Part shown: positions 1 to 6,681 of the stretch, piece after piece
How the letters are laid out: each line of letters opens with the position of its first letter
Position numbering within the stretch: position 1 is the stretch's first letter
Virus record (IMG/VR): IMGVR_UViG_3300009420_000094
Coordinates: 1-23,466 of that record
Source of the DNA: a virus
Direction: 5' to 3' (one strand)
Length of the DNA stretch: 23,466 nt
Translations under genes and position numbers: made by a program
Notes under the pieces: model-generated
What the model was told of the DNA's origin: nothing
The model's input: only the letters and a program-made list of their open reading frames with translations
Databases searched by the model: none

Positions 1-2
1 AT

Positions 3-254
3 GATAGAGAAAAAAAAATAGCAGAATTAGAAGCAGCAGGAGTTGACGTAGAATATAAGGATAACACATTTCATTTTACGAGAGAAATGGCTACCCAATT
101 ATTGGGGGCAACACAGTTATGTGAAAAGTTAGGTGCTAAAAATGTGGAGTGGAAAAATAGCGAAGGCAAGTTTATTAAAATACCTTTATCAAAATCTTAT
201 ACTATTTGCGGGTCTGCTTTACAAAAGTTTATAGCAATACATAAAGAAAATTAA
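3..254 (+). CDS. C-terminal fragment of a phage tail-associated protein, DUF4376-like
   Basis: The reading frame is open from the left edge and ends in TAA at 252-254, so the 5' part lies outside the window. The 83 visible residues run from a charged helix (EKKIAELEAAG) through FHFTREMATQL and NVEWKNSEGK to IPLSKSYTICGSALQKF. The order 'R..a..ql..a......a..veWk..dg....ipl......i..al..f' resembles the small DUF4376 domain found at the C-terminus of phage tail and fibre proteins. Placement just before a tape-measure-like gene fits a tail role. The next gene starts directly after the stop codon. The DUF4376 match is by eye and moderate; the molecular function is unknown. Confidence 0.5.
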   Translation, partial: DREKKIAELEAAGVDVEYKDNTFHFTREMATQLLGATQLCEKLGAKNVEWKNSEGKFIKIPLSKSYTICGSALQKFIAIHKEN

Positions 255-407
255 ATGCTAGGAAATACAATATCAATATTGCAAAGTAACAAGTTTTATG
301 GTGCTGGTGAGTTCACAGAATTAGCAAAAGGAAAGAATGAACTTGTAAGCGATTGGAGAGGGTTTAAAGACAAAACAACTAGAGTATGGCGTAACGTAAA
401 GAAATAA
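255..407 (+). CDS. Small hypothetical phage protein (50 aa)
   Basis: An ATG immediately follows the upstream stop codon (TAAATG) and opens a 50-codon frame ending in TAA three bases before the tape-measure start. The protein is basic at its C-terminus (RVWRNVKK) and has no membrane segment or motif I recognise. The tight packing between two tail-module genes and the plausible codon use support it as a real gene. It may be a small tail assembly factor, but that is only positional inference. Confidence 0.5.
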   Translation: MLGNTISILQSNKFYGAGEFTELAKGKNELVSDWRGFKDKTTRVWRNVKK

Positions 408-410
408 CAA

Positions 411-2120
411 ATGAGTATAACGAAAGAGATTATAATAAAAGCAGATGCTGATGATGCAATTAGCGAAACTGAAAAACTAACAAACGCAATAGACAAACTA
501 TCTGGCGAGGTTAGCAAGATGGGTAAAGAAACTGAAAAGTCTTTTGATAAAGCAGAGAAAGGTTCTAGTAAACTATCTAAAGGTTTTAAAGGTATAGCTA
601 CAGCGTTTAAAGCAATAGGTATAGGTTTAGTTGTATCGTTATTTGCTAAACTTGCAGAGATTTTAAGTAGGAATCAAAAAGTTATGGATTTATTATCCAA
701 CGTTATGAAAACTTTAGAAATTGCTTTTAAAGATTTGTACGGGTTTGTTACTCAAAACTTTATGCCAGCCTTTAAGCAGTTAAAAACTTTTTTTGATAAC
801 CTTACCTTTGAAAAAATAAAACAAGCTATACAGGAGGGTATGATAGAGAGCTTCAACTCTCTTTTAGAAGTAGTTGGATTTGTGGGAACAGCCTTTAAAG
901 AATTATTCGCTGGTAATTTTAACGCAGCATTAGATGCCGTTGGAGAAGCTGGGAAAGAGTTAGTTGATGTGTTCACAGGTGTCGATGGTACGGTAGATAA
1001 AGTTAGCGAAACACTTACAAAGGGAGCGAGTTCATTAGCAGATTACGCGAAAGAATCATACAATGCAGCGTCGGGTATTACAGAAGTAGCCAAACAGGCT
1101 TTAATAGCGGAGGCGATTAATCAAGGGTTGATTGAGAAGTACGATAGACAAGCAGAACAACAAAGACAAATACGAGACGATGAAAGTAGGTCTATAGAAG
1201 ACAGGATTGCAGCCAATATAAAACTTGGTGAAATTTTAGAAGAGCAGGAAAAAACAATGCTTGAAAATGCTGAGTTATCAATTACAGCAGCTGCTAATGA
1301 ATTGGCTTTAAATGATAACATAGAGAATCAAATTGCTTTAATTGAAGCCAAGAACGAAAGGATGGCGATACAAGCGCAAGTCGAAGGTTTTAGAAGTGAG
1401 CAATTAATAAATACAAACTCGTTATTAAAAGAGCAAATAGAACTAGAGAAAAAAGGAGCAGATGATTCAATTGTAAACGAAGAAAAAAAGAAAGTAATAG
1501 CAGATAAAGCAATTGAAGATAAAAAGAAAAATGCTGCGGATGAAATAGCACTACAAGAACAAATAACAAACTCTAAAATAAAAGCTTTAGATTTATTCCA
1601 AAGTTTAGTGGGTGAAGAGTCCGCTTTAGGAGTAGCTGCTTTATTAGGTAAACAAGCATTAGCCACTCAAGAGTTATTAATAGATATTGCAGCAGTAAAA
1701 AGTAAAGCAACAAAAACATTAGCCGAAACATCTTTGGATGGTGCTAAAGCGAGTTCATCAGTAGCAACTGGATTTGCAAATACACTTGCTTTGGGATTTC
1801 CAGCAGCAATTCCTGCTTTAGTTGGTTATGCAGGTGCAGCCGTTGGAATAGTTAGCAGTGTGCTTGGAGCGGTTAAAGGGAGTAAAAACGTAGCAGCTAA
1901 ATACGGAGCAAGCGGCGGTAGTTCTAGCGGTGGTGGTGGTAATTTAGCACCTCCTGTAGCAGCAGCACCATCTTTCAATCTAGTTCAAGGAACAGGAACT
2001 AATCAAATATCAGACAGTTTATCAAGACAAGATAATCCTATCAAAGCCTTTGTAGTTAGTTCAGATGTTTCTAACGCTCAAAGCCTTGACAGGAATATTG
2101 TAGAGAATAGCAGTCTTTAA
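411..2120 (+). CDS. Tape-measure-like tail protein (short)
   Basis: A 569-residue protein. The N-terminus (about 10-60) is a charged helix rich in K, E and S. Residues about 61-85 form a hydrophobic helix (IGIGLVVSLFAKLAEIL). The middle (about 220-440) is a long, highly charged coiled coil with many K/E/Q residues. A second Ala/Gly-rich hydrophobic stretch lies at about 455-500, followed by a Gly/Ser-rich linker and a short C-terminal tail. This pattern is typical of phage tape-measure proteins, which set tail length and are thought to help DNA enter the cell. At roughly 1.5 angstrom per helical residue the tail would be under about 85 nm (inference). It is short for the family and no peptidase domain is visible. 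It is read from an ATG three bases after the upstream stop. An alternative is an internal virion protein. Confidence 0.7.
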   Translation: MSITKEIIIKADADDAISETEKLTNAIDKLSGEVSKMGKETEKSFDKAEKGSSKLSKGFKGIATAFKAIGIGLVVSLFAKLAEILSRNQKVMDLLSNVMKTLEIAFKDLYGFVTQNFMPAFKQLKTFFDNLTFEKIKQAIQEGMIESFNSLLEVVGFVGTAFKELFAGNFNAALDAVGEAGKELVDVFTGVDGTVDKVSETLTKGASSLADYAKESYNAASGITEVAKQALIAEAINQGLIEKYDRQAEQQRQIRDDESRSIEDRIAANIKLGEILEEQEKTMLENAELSITAAANELALNDNIENQIALIEAKNERMAIQAQVEGFRSEQLINTNSLLKEQIELEKKGADDSIVNEEKKKVIADKAIEDKKKNAADEIALQEQITNSKIKALDLFQSLVGEESALGVAALLGKQALATQELLIDIAAVKSKATKTLAETSLDGAKASSSVATGFANTLALGFPAAIPALVGYAGAAVGIVSSVLGAVKGSKNVAAKYGASGGSSSGGGGNLAPPVAAAPSFNLVQGTGTNQISDSLSRQDNPIKAFVVSSDVSNAQSLDRNIVENSSL

Positions 2121-2146
2121 TTGTAATTAACTTATAGAAGTAAACC

Positions 2147-2554
2147 TTACATCAGTCTTTTTAACTTCATTAAGTCATCCATTGTTTGCACTTTTACAAG
2201 GTCGCAAGCATCCATCAAAATAGGTTGAAGTCCATTTAGAGCATTATGTTCGCAGTTTAAAATATCTAACGTGTTGATTTGTTCACCTATTAAAAACTGT
2301 CCGTAAAAATCAATATTTGGCTGCTTAATATTGAAAGTTACTATTACACAATTTCCATTTTTCTGGTACTGTACACCGATGTCATCGTATGATTTTGCAG
2401 GTGTTTTTTTAATACCAAAACTTTCAATATTAGTATTTACCTTTTCATCATTCATGGTTAAATAAAAACCTTCAGATATAGTTTCGTCTATATTAAAAAG
2501 TTTAGTAATAATTGTGTCATTTTTTTCTACGTCAATTTTTATAATATGGTTCAT
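2147..2554 (-). CDS. Hypothetical protein (135 aa), minus-strand late-region insert
   Basis: A 135-residue frame on the minus strand with an A/T-rich leader (AATATAATTATG) typical of this phage. The protein is soluble, acidic to neutral and probably alpha/beta, with alternating hydrophobic residues such as GNCVIVTFNI and a C-terminal helix MDDLMKLKRLM. I recognise no family. It converges on the tape-measure gene, leaving a 26-base gap without a clear terminator. It is the third of three minus-strand genes interrupting the plus-strand structural region, which suggests a moron-like accessory cassette or a structural accessory expressed separately. Confidence 0.65.
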   Translation of the reverse strand: MNHIIKIDVEKNDTIITKLFNIDETISEGFYLTMNDEKVNTNIESFGIKKTPAKSYDDIGVQYQKNGNCVIVTFNIKQPNIDFYGQFLIGEQINTLDILNCEHNALNGLQPILMDACDLVKVQTMDDLMKLKRLM

Positions 2555-2589
2555 AATTATATTTATTTTTATTTTAGTTATTTAATTAG

Positions 2590-2811
2590 TTACAAAACAG
2601 CAAACCGTTGCTTCTTTTCAGCATCAGTATAAGCCCTAGCCTTAACTCTCTTCTCTCCTTTTAGTAATTGGTGGTAAGTATACCCGTTAAAAAACGCCAT
2701 CCATTTAGGCACGAATAAGCCGTCTCTCTCAATTACATATCCTGATAATTCTCTTTGGAAAATGTAATAATCTCTTCCTGTTTGTGTTCCTTCTTTTTTT
2801 ACTGTATTCAT
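2590..2811 (-). CDS. Hypothetical protein (73 aa), minus strand
   Basis: A 73-residue frame on the minus strand. It contains many aromatic residues (DYYIFQRELSGYVIERDG, WMAFFNGYTYHQLL) followed by a basic stretch (KGEKRVKARAY) and a C-terminal helix. There is no membrane segment or known motif. The mixed hydrophobic and basic pattern would suit a small nucleic-acid- or protein-binding factor, but this is speculation. It lies between two other minus-strand genes with A/T-rich spacers on both sides. Confidence 0.6.
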   Translation of the reverse strand: MNTVKKEGTQTGRDYYIFQRELSGYVIERDGLFVPKWMAFFNGYTYHQLLKGEKRVKARAYTDAEKKQRFAVL

Positions 2812-2862
2812 GTTTATATATTTAATTGTTAATTTTTTATATAATCTTCTTTTAATTATATT

Positions 2863-2879
2863 AGTTCTTCTGAAGAACT
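2863..2879. repeat. 17-bp perfect palindrome between minus-strand genes
   Basis: AGTTCTTC-T-GAAGAACT, with 8-base arms around one central base. It sits 5 bases beyond the stop codon of the 2885-3127 gene and 51 bases before the start of the next minus-strand gene. As RNA it could form a 6-bp stem with a 5-base loop, but no T-run follows on either strand. An operator or a weak processing hairpin is therefore as likely as a terminator. Confidence 0.45.
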
Positions 2880-2884
2880 TTGTG

Positions 2885-3127
2885 CTAATCTATCCATAAT
2901 TTAAATTTATCTGTGTTGTTTATGTATTCAAATACTTGGTCTTTTGTAGATTTTGTTATAGTTCCTTTTCTTTTTTCTATATCAATAAAGGCTTCTTTAA
3001 ACTCTGTGTTAATACTTTTTGTACTTCTTATATCTTCCAATATATCTACAAGTTTTTTTAATTCTAAACTTACTATTCCACCATTGAAAAGTATTTTTTC
3101 GATTCTGTTTTTAATGTGAGTTGTCAT
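2885..3127 (-). CDS. Hypothetical protein (80 aa), minus strand, first gene of the cassette
   Basis: An 80-residue frame on the minus strand ending in TAG. It is mostly helical and charged (VSLELKKLVDILEDI, FKEAFIDIEKRKG, STKDQVFEYINNTDKFKLW). No family is recognised. It is the first gene of the minus-strand trio. A Bacteroidota -7 box lies upstream at 3155-3162, giving a short leader of about 20 bases. A 17-base palindrome lies directly after its stop codon. The promoter context suggests expression independent of the flanking structural genes. Confidence 0.6.
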   Translation of the reverse strand: MTTHIKNRIEKILFNGGIVSLELKKLVDILEDIRSTKSINTEFKEAFIDIEKRKGTITKSTKDQVFEYINNTDKFKLWID

Positions 3128-3154
3128 AATTTCTATTTAATTGTTAATAATATA

Positions 3155-3190
3155 CAAACCTACATGTAAAATTCCTTTTTTTGTAACAAA
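3155..3190 (-). promoter_or_regulatory. Putative Bacteroidota-type promoter for the minus-strand trio
   Basis: Read on the minus strand, a perfect -7 box TAGGTTTG (plus-strand 3155-3162) is preceded by TTTG (3187-3190) with a 24-base spacer. The consensus for Flavobacterium and Bacteroides is TTG or TTTG, about 17-23 bases, then TAnnTTTG, so the spacer is slightly long. The predicted start of transcription would be about 20 bases before the ATG at 3127. It overlaps the conserved GTAACAAA element of the plus-strand head-gene leader, so the two directions could compete. Confidence 0.4.
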
Positions 3191-3236
3191 ACCTATACTT
3201 TTTAGTTATAGTAGTGTACTAAACAATAGTTATAAT
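3183..3236 (+). promoter_or_regulatory. Repeated upstream element of the head operon (copy A)
   Basis: GTAACAAA (3183-3190), 8 bases, then TTTTTAGTTATA (3199-3210), and a second AGTTATAAT at 3228-3236 just before the ATG at 3239. The same two blocks with the same 8-base spacing occur at 6316-6343, upstream of another MKV-starting gene. The two sites remain alike across ATGAAGGT. The element is probably a phage late promoter or a shared regulatory site, because both copies open a structural sub-operon. It does not fit the TAnnTTTG consensus; the TATAGT and TATAAT strings resemble a sigma-70 -10 box. Confidence 0.4.
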
Positions 3237-3238
3237 CT

Positions 3239-4345
3239 ATGAAGGTTTACGAGGCTGTATTTAATGAGGCGAAGAATAAAGGTGTTTGGGGTATCTCTTT
3301 AGTTGAAGACCCTGCAATGGAAGAGACATTTTTAGCGCTCTCTAAAGCAGATTCTAAGATAGAGTTAAAGACTTTAGATGAAGAGCAAAGAATCATAGTA
3401 GGTCTAGTATTAGAGCCAGATAAAAAAGTTTACAGAAATCAAGGCGGAGAAGAATTTGAAATGTTTTTTTCTAAAGAAACTGTTAAAGATTTGATGTATA
3501 ACTTCGCTAAACAAGGCTACCAAACAAACTCAAGCATAGAGCATAGCGGTCAAAGAATAGAAGGCGTTTCTTTCACAGAAATGTGGCTAGTAAGAGACGA
3601 GAAAATGGACACTGCTATTTCTTTAGGTCTAAACCCAAAAGAAGGGTCGTGGATGGCTGTATCTAAAATAGACAGTGATGATGTTTGGAATGATTACGTT
3701 AAGACAGGAAAAGTAAAAGGCTATTCAATCGACGCTTTTGTCGAATTACAGGAAGTTAAATTAAATAAAGATAAACAAATGGAGAAAACAATTTTAGAAG
3801 AAATTAAAGACATTTCTAAGGCTATCATGTTGACTTTGAATCCTGCAAAGGAGGAGGTTAAACTAGGTAGTGTAAATTCAGTCGATGGAACGGCTCTTAT
3901 GTACGATGGCGAAACGCCAGAAGTAGGTGGGGCGGTCTATCTTATGGATGCAGATGGCGAGACAAAGATACCTCTGCCAGTTGGGGAATATGCTTTAGAA
4001 GGCGGTGGCAATCTATCAGTAGTTGAAGAAGGTATTATTGCTTCAATTGGAGTAGCAGAAGAAGAGGAAGCACCAGCAGAATTAGCAGAACCAGTAGCAG
4101 CACCAGCAGCAGCGACAGCAGCAGACGTAGCAGCGGAAATCAAAAGTGTACTAATTAAATACACAGAAGATGCTAAAACTGAAAGACTAGAATTTGAAAA
4201 AGCAATCAAGTTAGAGCTTGAAACTTTCAAAGGTCAGTTAGTAGAATTTTCTAACAAGCCAGCAGCTAGTAAAACAGTAAGCGCACCGACTTTAAGACAA
4301 GGTACAAAACAGAATTACATTGAATTTTTAAACAACAAATTATAA
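3239..4345 (+). CDS. Phage prohead serine protease (S78/XkdF-like) fused to scaffold-like region
   Basis: 368 residues. The N-terminal about 175 residues match the XkdF / Peptidase_S78_2 family of prohead maturation proteases. Visible features are WGISLVEDPAM at about 17-27, SSIEHSGQRIEG with candidate catalytic His102, WLVRDEKMDTA, and GYSIDAFVEL with candidate Ser163. The C-terminal half is unlike a protease. It has an acidic and Ala/Pro-rich linker (EEEEAPAEL, repeated PVAAPAAATAAD) and a charged helix at about 300-345, as in scaffolds. The enzyme would cleave the scaffold and mature the head during assembly. An internal ATG at 3779 (Met181) has a leader almost identical to that of the 5743 gene, so a separate scaffold product may be made. 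The gene directly abuts the next one. Confidence 0.8.
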   Translation: MKVYEAVFNEAKNKGVWGISLVEDPAMEETFLALSKADSKIELKTLDEEQRIIVGLVLEPDKKVYRNQGGEEFEMFFSKETVKDLMYNFAKQGYQTNSSIEHSGQRIEGVSFTEMWLVRDEKMDTAISLGLNPKEGSWMAVSKIDSDDVWNDYVKTGKVKGYSIDAFVELQEVKLNKDKQMEKTILEEIKDISKAIMLTLNPAKEEVKLGSVNSVDGTALMYDGETPEVGGAVYLMDADGETKIPLPVGEYALEGGGNLSVVEEGIIASIGVAEEEEAPAELAEPVAAPAAATAADVAAEIKSVLIKYTEDAKTERLEFEKAIKLELETFKGQLVEFSNKPAASKTVSAPTLRQGTKQNYIEFLNNKL

Positions 4346-4768
4346 ATGGCAACAACAACAGTAAATTCGATTTTTGGAACTCCAAGAACGAGAGTGGCTC
4401 AAAATTTATCAGCCGTAAGTTTAACACTTACAGACTCTGATAGTGGAATAGAGCAAAACATGGCAACAGATGCAAAGGTATATACTTTACCTTTAATTAC
4501 ATCCTCTACATTAGGATTAACTCTTATATTTAGAAATACAGGAGCAGACGGAAACAACTTAATTACAATCTCTCCTAATGCCTTAGACGGTATTAACGGA
4601 ACTATTGCTAACGCAGCAGCAGATTCAGTAGCAAGTGGAGTAGTAAATAAGAATTTAGTAAATACTAAATCAACTTCAAACAAAGGGGATTTTGTTATCC
4701 TTACGGCAGTATCATTAACAGAATGGTACATTACAGGAGGAGTAGGAATTTGGGCATCAGAAGCATAA
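4346..4768 (+). CDS. Probable head decoration or stabilisation protein
   Basis: 140 residues, starting directly after the protease stop codon and ending 19 bases before the major capsid gene. The protein is small, mostly beta-strand (YTLPLITSSTLGLTLIFRN, GDFVILTAVSLTEWYITGG), rich in T, S, N and A, and has no Cys. The slot between protease and major capsid protein is the classic position for a decoration protein (compare lambda gpD). The C-terminal 'F.il.av....Wyi.gg.g.w' resembles motifs in phage head-fibre or trimeric surface proteins. Its first residues (MATTT) are the same as in the capsid gene, perhaps reflecting a shared efficient start. The role is inferred from position and composition. 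Confidence 0.55.
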   Translation: MATTTVNSIFGTPRTRVAQNLSAVSLTLTDSDSGIEQNMATDAKVYTLPLITSSTLGLTLIFRNTGADGNNLITISPNALDGINGTIANAAADSVASGVVNKNLVNTKSTSNKGDFVILTAVSLTEWYITGGVGIWASEA

Positions 4769-4787
4769 TTAAAAAAAACAAAATAAA

Positions 4788-5690
4788 ATGGCAACAACAA
4801 CAAATATAACAACAAACTTCGTGGGTGAAGTGGCTGGTGAGTATATCGCTAAAATGATACAAGAGGCGAACACTATCAGTGAAAATTTAATTACGGTGCG
4901 ACCTAACGTGGTATCACCAGAATTTGTAAGAAAAATACAAACAGCAGACGGGTTTGTAGATTACGCTTGTGGATGGAATCCATCAGGCTCAACAACTTTA
5001 ACAGAAAGAGAATTAGCCCCTAAGAAAATCAAATGGGATTCTGAATTTTGTAAGGAAGATTTTAGAAATTTATGGACTGCTCAAGAAATGGGCTTTTCTG
5101 CACACAATGACAACTTACCAGCGACAGAACTTGCTGCAATTTTAGCCGATTACGGGCAAAGAGTAGCACGTAAGATAGACGTTGATATTTGGGAAGGTGA
5201 CAACTCGGACGGAACTCTTGCAGGTATAATTCCAGCATTAGTAGCAGATGCGGACGTGATTGATGTAGCAGCACCTCAAGCAATTACATCAACTAATGTA
5301 GAGGCGCAAGTAGGAAATTTCTTTGATGCAATTCCAGATGCAGTTTTAGAATCTGACGGTATTGTTTACGGTGTATCTACAAATGTAATAAGAGCATTAC
5401 GTAGAGCATACGGAAGCCAAGCAAGGTCAAACGGTACTTTCTTAAACCCATCAGAATTCGAATTTGAAGGATATATTTTAACGGAAGTTAAAGGATTGAA
5501 CGCGAATACAATGGTAGCTTATAACAAGAACCAAGTATTTTTTGGAACTGGTCTTTTATCAGACATCAACGAAGTGAAGATTAAAGATATGGATGAAGTA
5601 GATTTATCTGGACAAGTTAGAATGAAATTAGTTATGACAGGTGGCGTTCAATACGCTTACGGTGCTGAGATAGTTTTATACAGAGGATAG
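4788..5690 (+). CDS. Major capsid protein, probable HK97 fold
   Basis: 300 residues, close to the typical size for an HK97-fold capsid protein without a large delta domain. It follows protease and decoration genes and is itself followed by a strong terminator. The N-terminus (GEVAGEYIAKMIQEANTI) is followed by an extended beta segment, then a long helix region with LAAILADYGQRVARKIDVD (spine helix-like). The C-terminal part contains a P-domain-like pattern ending in KLVMTGGVQYAYGAEIVLY. Similar proteins are annotated as major capsid proteins in Bacteroidota phages. No signal peptide or membrane helix is present. The stop codon is TAG. Expected to be the most abundant virion protein. Confidence 0.8.
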   Translation: MATTTNITTNFVGEVAGEYIAKMIQEANTISENLITVRPNVVSPEFVRKIQTADGFVDYACGWNPSGSTTLTERELAPKKIKWDSEFCKEDFRNLWTAQEMGFSAHNDNLPATELAAILADYGQRVARKIDVDIWEGDNSDGTLAGIIPALVADADVIDVAAPQAITSTNVEAQVGNFFDAIPDAVLESDGIVYGVSTNVIRALRRAYGSQARSNGTFLNPSEFEFEGYILTEVKGLNANTMVAYNKNQVFFGTGLLSDINEVKIKDMDEVDLSGQVRMKLVMTGGVQYAYGAEIVLYRG

Positions 5691-5704
5691 AAAATAATAT
5701 CACT

Positions 5705-5728
5705 AAGGGGTGAAACTCCCCTTTTTTT
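5705..5728 (+). terminator. Intrinsic terminator after the major capsid gene
   Basis: AAGGGG (5705-5710), a 7-base loop, CCCCTT (5718-5723), and a continuous T-run to 5728. It lies 14 bases after the capsid stop codon and 15 bases before the next ATG. It would end or reduce transcription so that head genes are made in excess of the downstream genes. Confidence 0.8.
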
Positions 5729-5742
5729 AAACAAGATAAACA

Positions 5743-6255
5743 ATGGCGTGTGATATAACGAGTGGGCGAGTAAAACAATGTTCAGACACTTTAGGAGGTG
5801 TTTCTAAACTATATTTATTCAATTACGTTGCAAATCCCTTTACAGTTTCGGCTGGGGAAGCAACAGCAATGAATGTATTAGTAACAGCGGCTTACGAATA
5901 TGACTTAGAAGGTGATGGGCATATTTTAGACGAGCAACAAGTACCGAACAGAGATGCAGGTACAAGAGTGAATACGCAAACGATTACAGCAATACTACAA
6001 AAGATAGATGCTGCAACGAGTGCGGAAATGAATTTAACAGCAGCGAACACACCGCAAGCAGTTGTAAAAGATAGAAACGGAAACTATTTTGCAGTAGGAA
6101 TTACTGACGGGGTTAAGTTTTCGATAGCGGTAAATACAGGAAGTGCGCATGAAGATAACAACGGGTACACTTTAACAGGTACTTCTAAAGAGGCTTTATT
6201 AGCACCTATATTAGATAGTTCAACAGTAACTGAATTTTTAGCAGTAGTAGCATAA
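5743..6255 (+). CDS. Tail-tube-like structural protein, copy 1
   Basis: 170 residues starting after the leader AAGATAAACA. The N-terminus reads C-D-I-T-S-G-R-x-K-Q-C-S-D, with two Cys residues 10 apart. The core is beta-rich with VVKDRNGNYFAVGITDG and ends EDNNGYTLTGTSKEALLAPIL. A clear paralogue lies at 8864-9427 (same N-terminal motif, DRNG, and E-D-x-N-G-Y near the end). Beta-barrel proteins of this size, encoded near connectors and read as single copies, are usually tail-tube or tail-completion proteins. The closing 'NGY..t..g.e' pattern fits the tube fold. It sits between two intrinsic terminators, so it may be transcribed as a single-gene unit by read-through. The tube assignment is inference. 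Confidence 0.5.
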   Translation: MACDITSGRVKQCSDTLGGVSKLYLFNYVANPFTVSAGEATAMNVLVTAAYEYDLEGDGHILDEQQVPNRDAGTRVNTQTITAILQKIDAATSAEMNLTAANTPQAVVKDRNGNYFAVGITDGVKFSIAVNTGSAHEDNNGYTLTGTSKEALLAPILDSSTVTEFLAVVA

Positions 6256-6276
6256 TCTAAGCATTAATATTTAAAC

Positions 6277-6308
6277 TCCCTTTTCATTAATTTGTTAAGG
6301 GATTTTTT
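6277..6308 (+). terminator. Intrinsic terminator after tube-like copy 1
   Basis: TCCCTT (6277-6282) pairs with AAGGGA (6297-6302) around a 14-base loop and is followed by a 6-base T-run (6303-6308). It lies 21 bases after the stop codon of the 5743-6255 gene. With the terminator at 5705-5728 it isolates that gene as its own transcriptional segment. Confidence 0.7.
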
Positions 6309-6315
6309 ATTTAAA

Positions 6316-6345
6316 GTAACAAATCTAGCAATTTTTAGTTATAAT
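6316..6345 (+). promoter_or_regulatory. Repeated upstream element (copy B) before the portal sub-operon
   Basis: GTAACAAA (6316-6323), 8 bases, then TTTTTAGTTATAAT (6332-6345), directly before the ATG at 6349. It matches copy A at 3183-3236 in both blocks and in spacing. The difference is that copy A has 24 extra bases between two AGTTATA strings. It follows a terminator, so it may restart transcription for the portal and connector genes. It lies so close to the ATG that a leaderless message or another function is possible. Confidence 0.4.
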
Positions 6346-6348
6346 AGT

Positions 6349-6681
6349 ATGAAGGTAATATCACCAACAGATACAACGCATATAATTAAGATGATTCCTA
6401 GATTTTACACAATAGGAACTGACTTAACTTTGAATATAAAAGACGAGGCTGGAAGGATAGACGAAAGCGCAACTATAACAAACTTTACTATTGTAAACAA
6501 ATACTTAAATCTAACGTTTACAGATGCTAATTTTTCTACATTAGACTTTTACGAAAATGGAAAGTATCAACTTAAAATTACTGATGTGGATTCTGGTGAT
6601 ATTCTTTATAGAGGCAAAATGATTGCTACAACACAAGCAACGCAAGCATATAAATTAACAAACGGATTGTACACGATATGA
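6349..6681 (+). CDS. Small structural-module protein of unknown function (110 aa)
   Basis: The frame is open further upstream, but the upstream start at 6292 would place the terminator stem inside the gene. The ATG at 6349 (MKVISPTDTTHIIKMIPRFY) follows the repeated regulatory element and is preferred. The 110-residue protein is beta-rich (TDLTLNIKDEAGRI, NKYLNLTFTDANF, YQLKITDVDSGDILYRGKMIAT). It resembles small Ig-like or beta-sandwich proteins often found before portal genes in Bacteroidota phages. It overlaps the portal start by 4 bases (ATGA). The function is unknown; it may be a connector or tail accessory. Confidence 0.6.
   Translation: MKVISPTDTTHIIKMIPRFYTIGTDLTLNIKDEAGRIDESATITNFTIVNKYLNLTFTDANFSTLDFYENGKYQLKITDVDSGDILYRGKMIATTQATQAYKLTNGLYTI

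Noticed and set aside
1121-1666. Minus-strand frames opposite the tape-measure gene
   Set aside because: They are Ser/Phe/Ile-rich antisense readings of a Lys/Glu/Ala-rich coiled coil, with no leader or promoter.
2110-2160. CAGTCTTT repeated at 2110-2117 and 2153-2160
   Set aside because: It is a short direct repeat of 8 bases in the convergent gap. No stem or T-run forms a terminator, and chance is likely.
3937-4815. Two overlapping minus-strand frames (3937-4230 and 4399-4815)
   Set aside because: Both lie opposite convincing protease, decoration and capsid genes, and their translations are low-complexity or hydrophobic mirrors of these codons.
6292-6348. Upstream extension of the 6349 gene by 19 residues
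   Set aside because: It would place the terminator stem and T-run and the repeated regulatory element inside the gene. The ATG at 6349 follows a leader shared with another gene.
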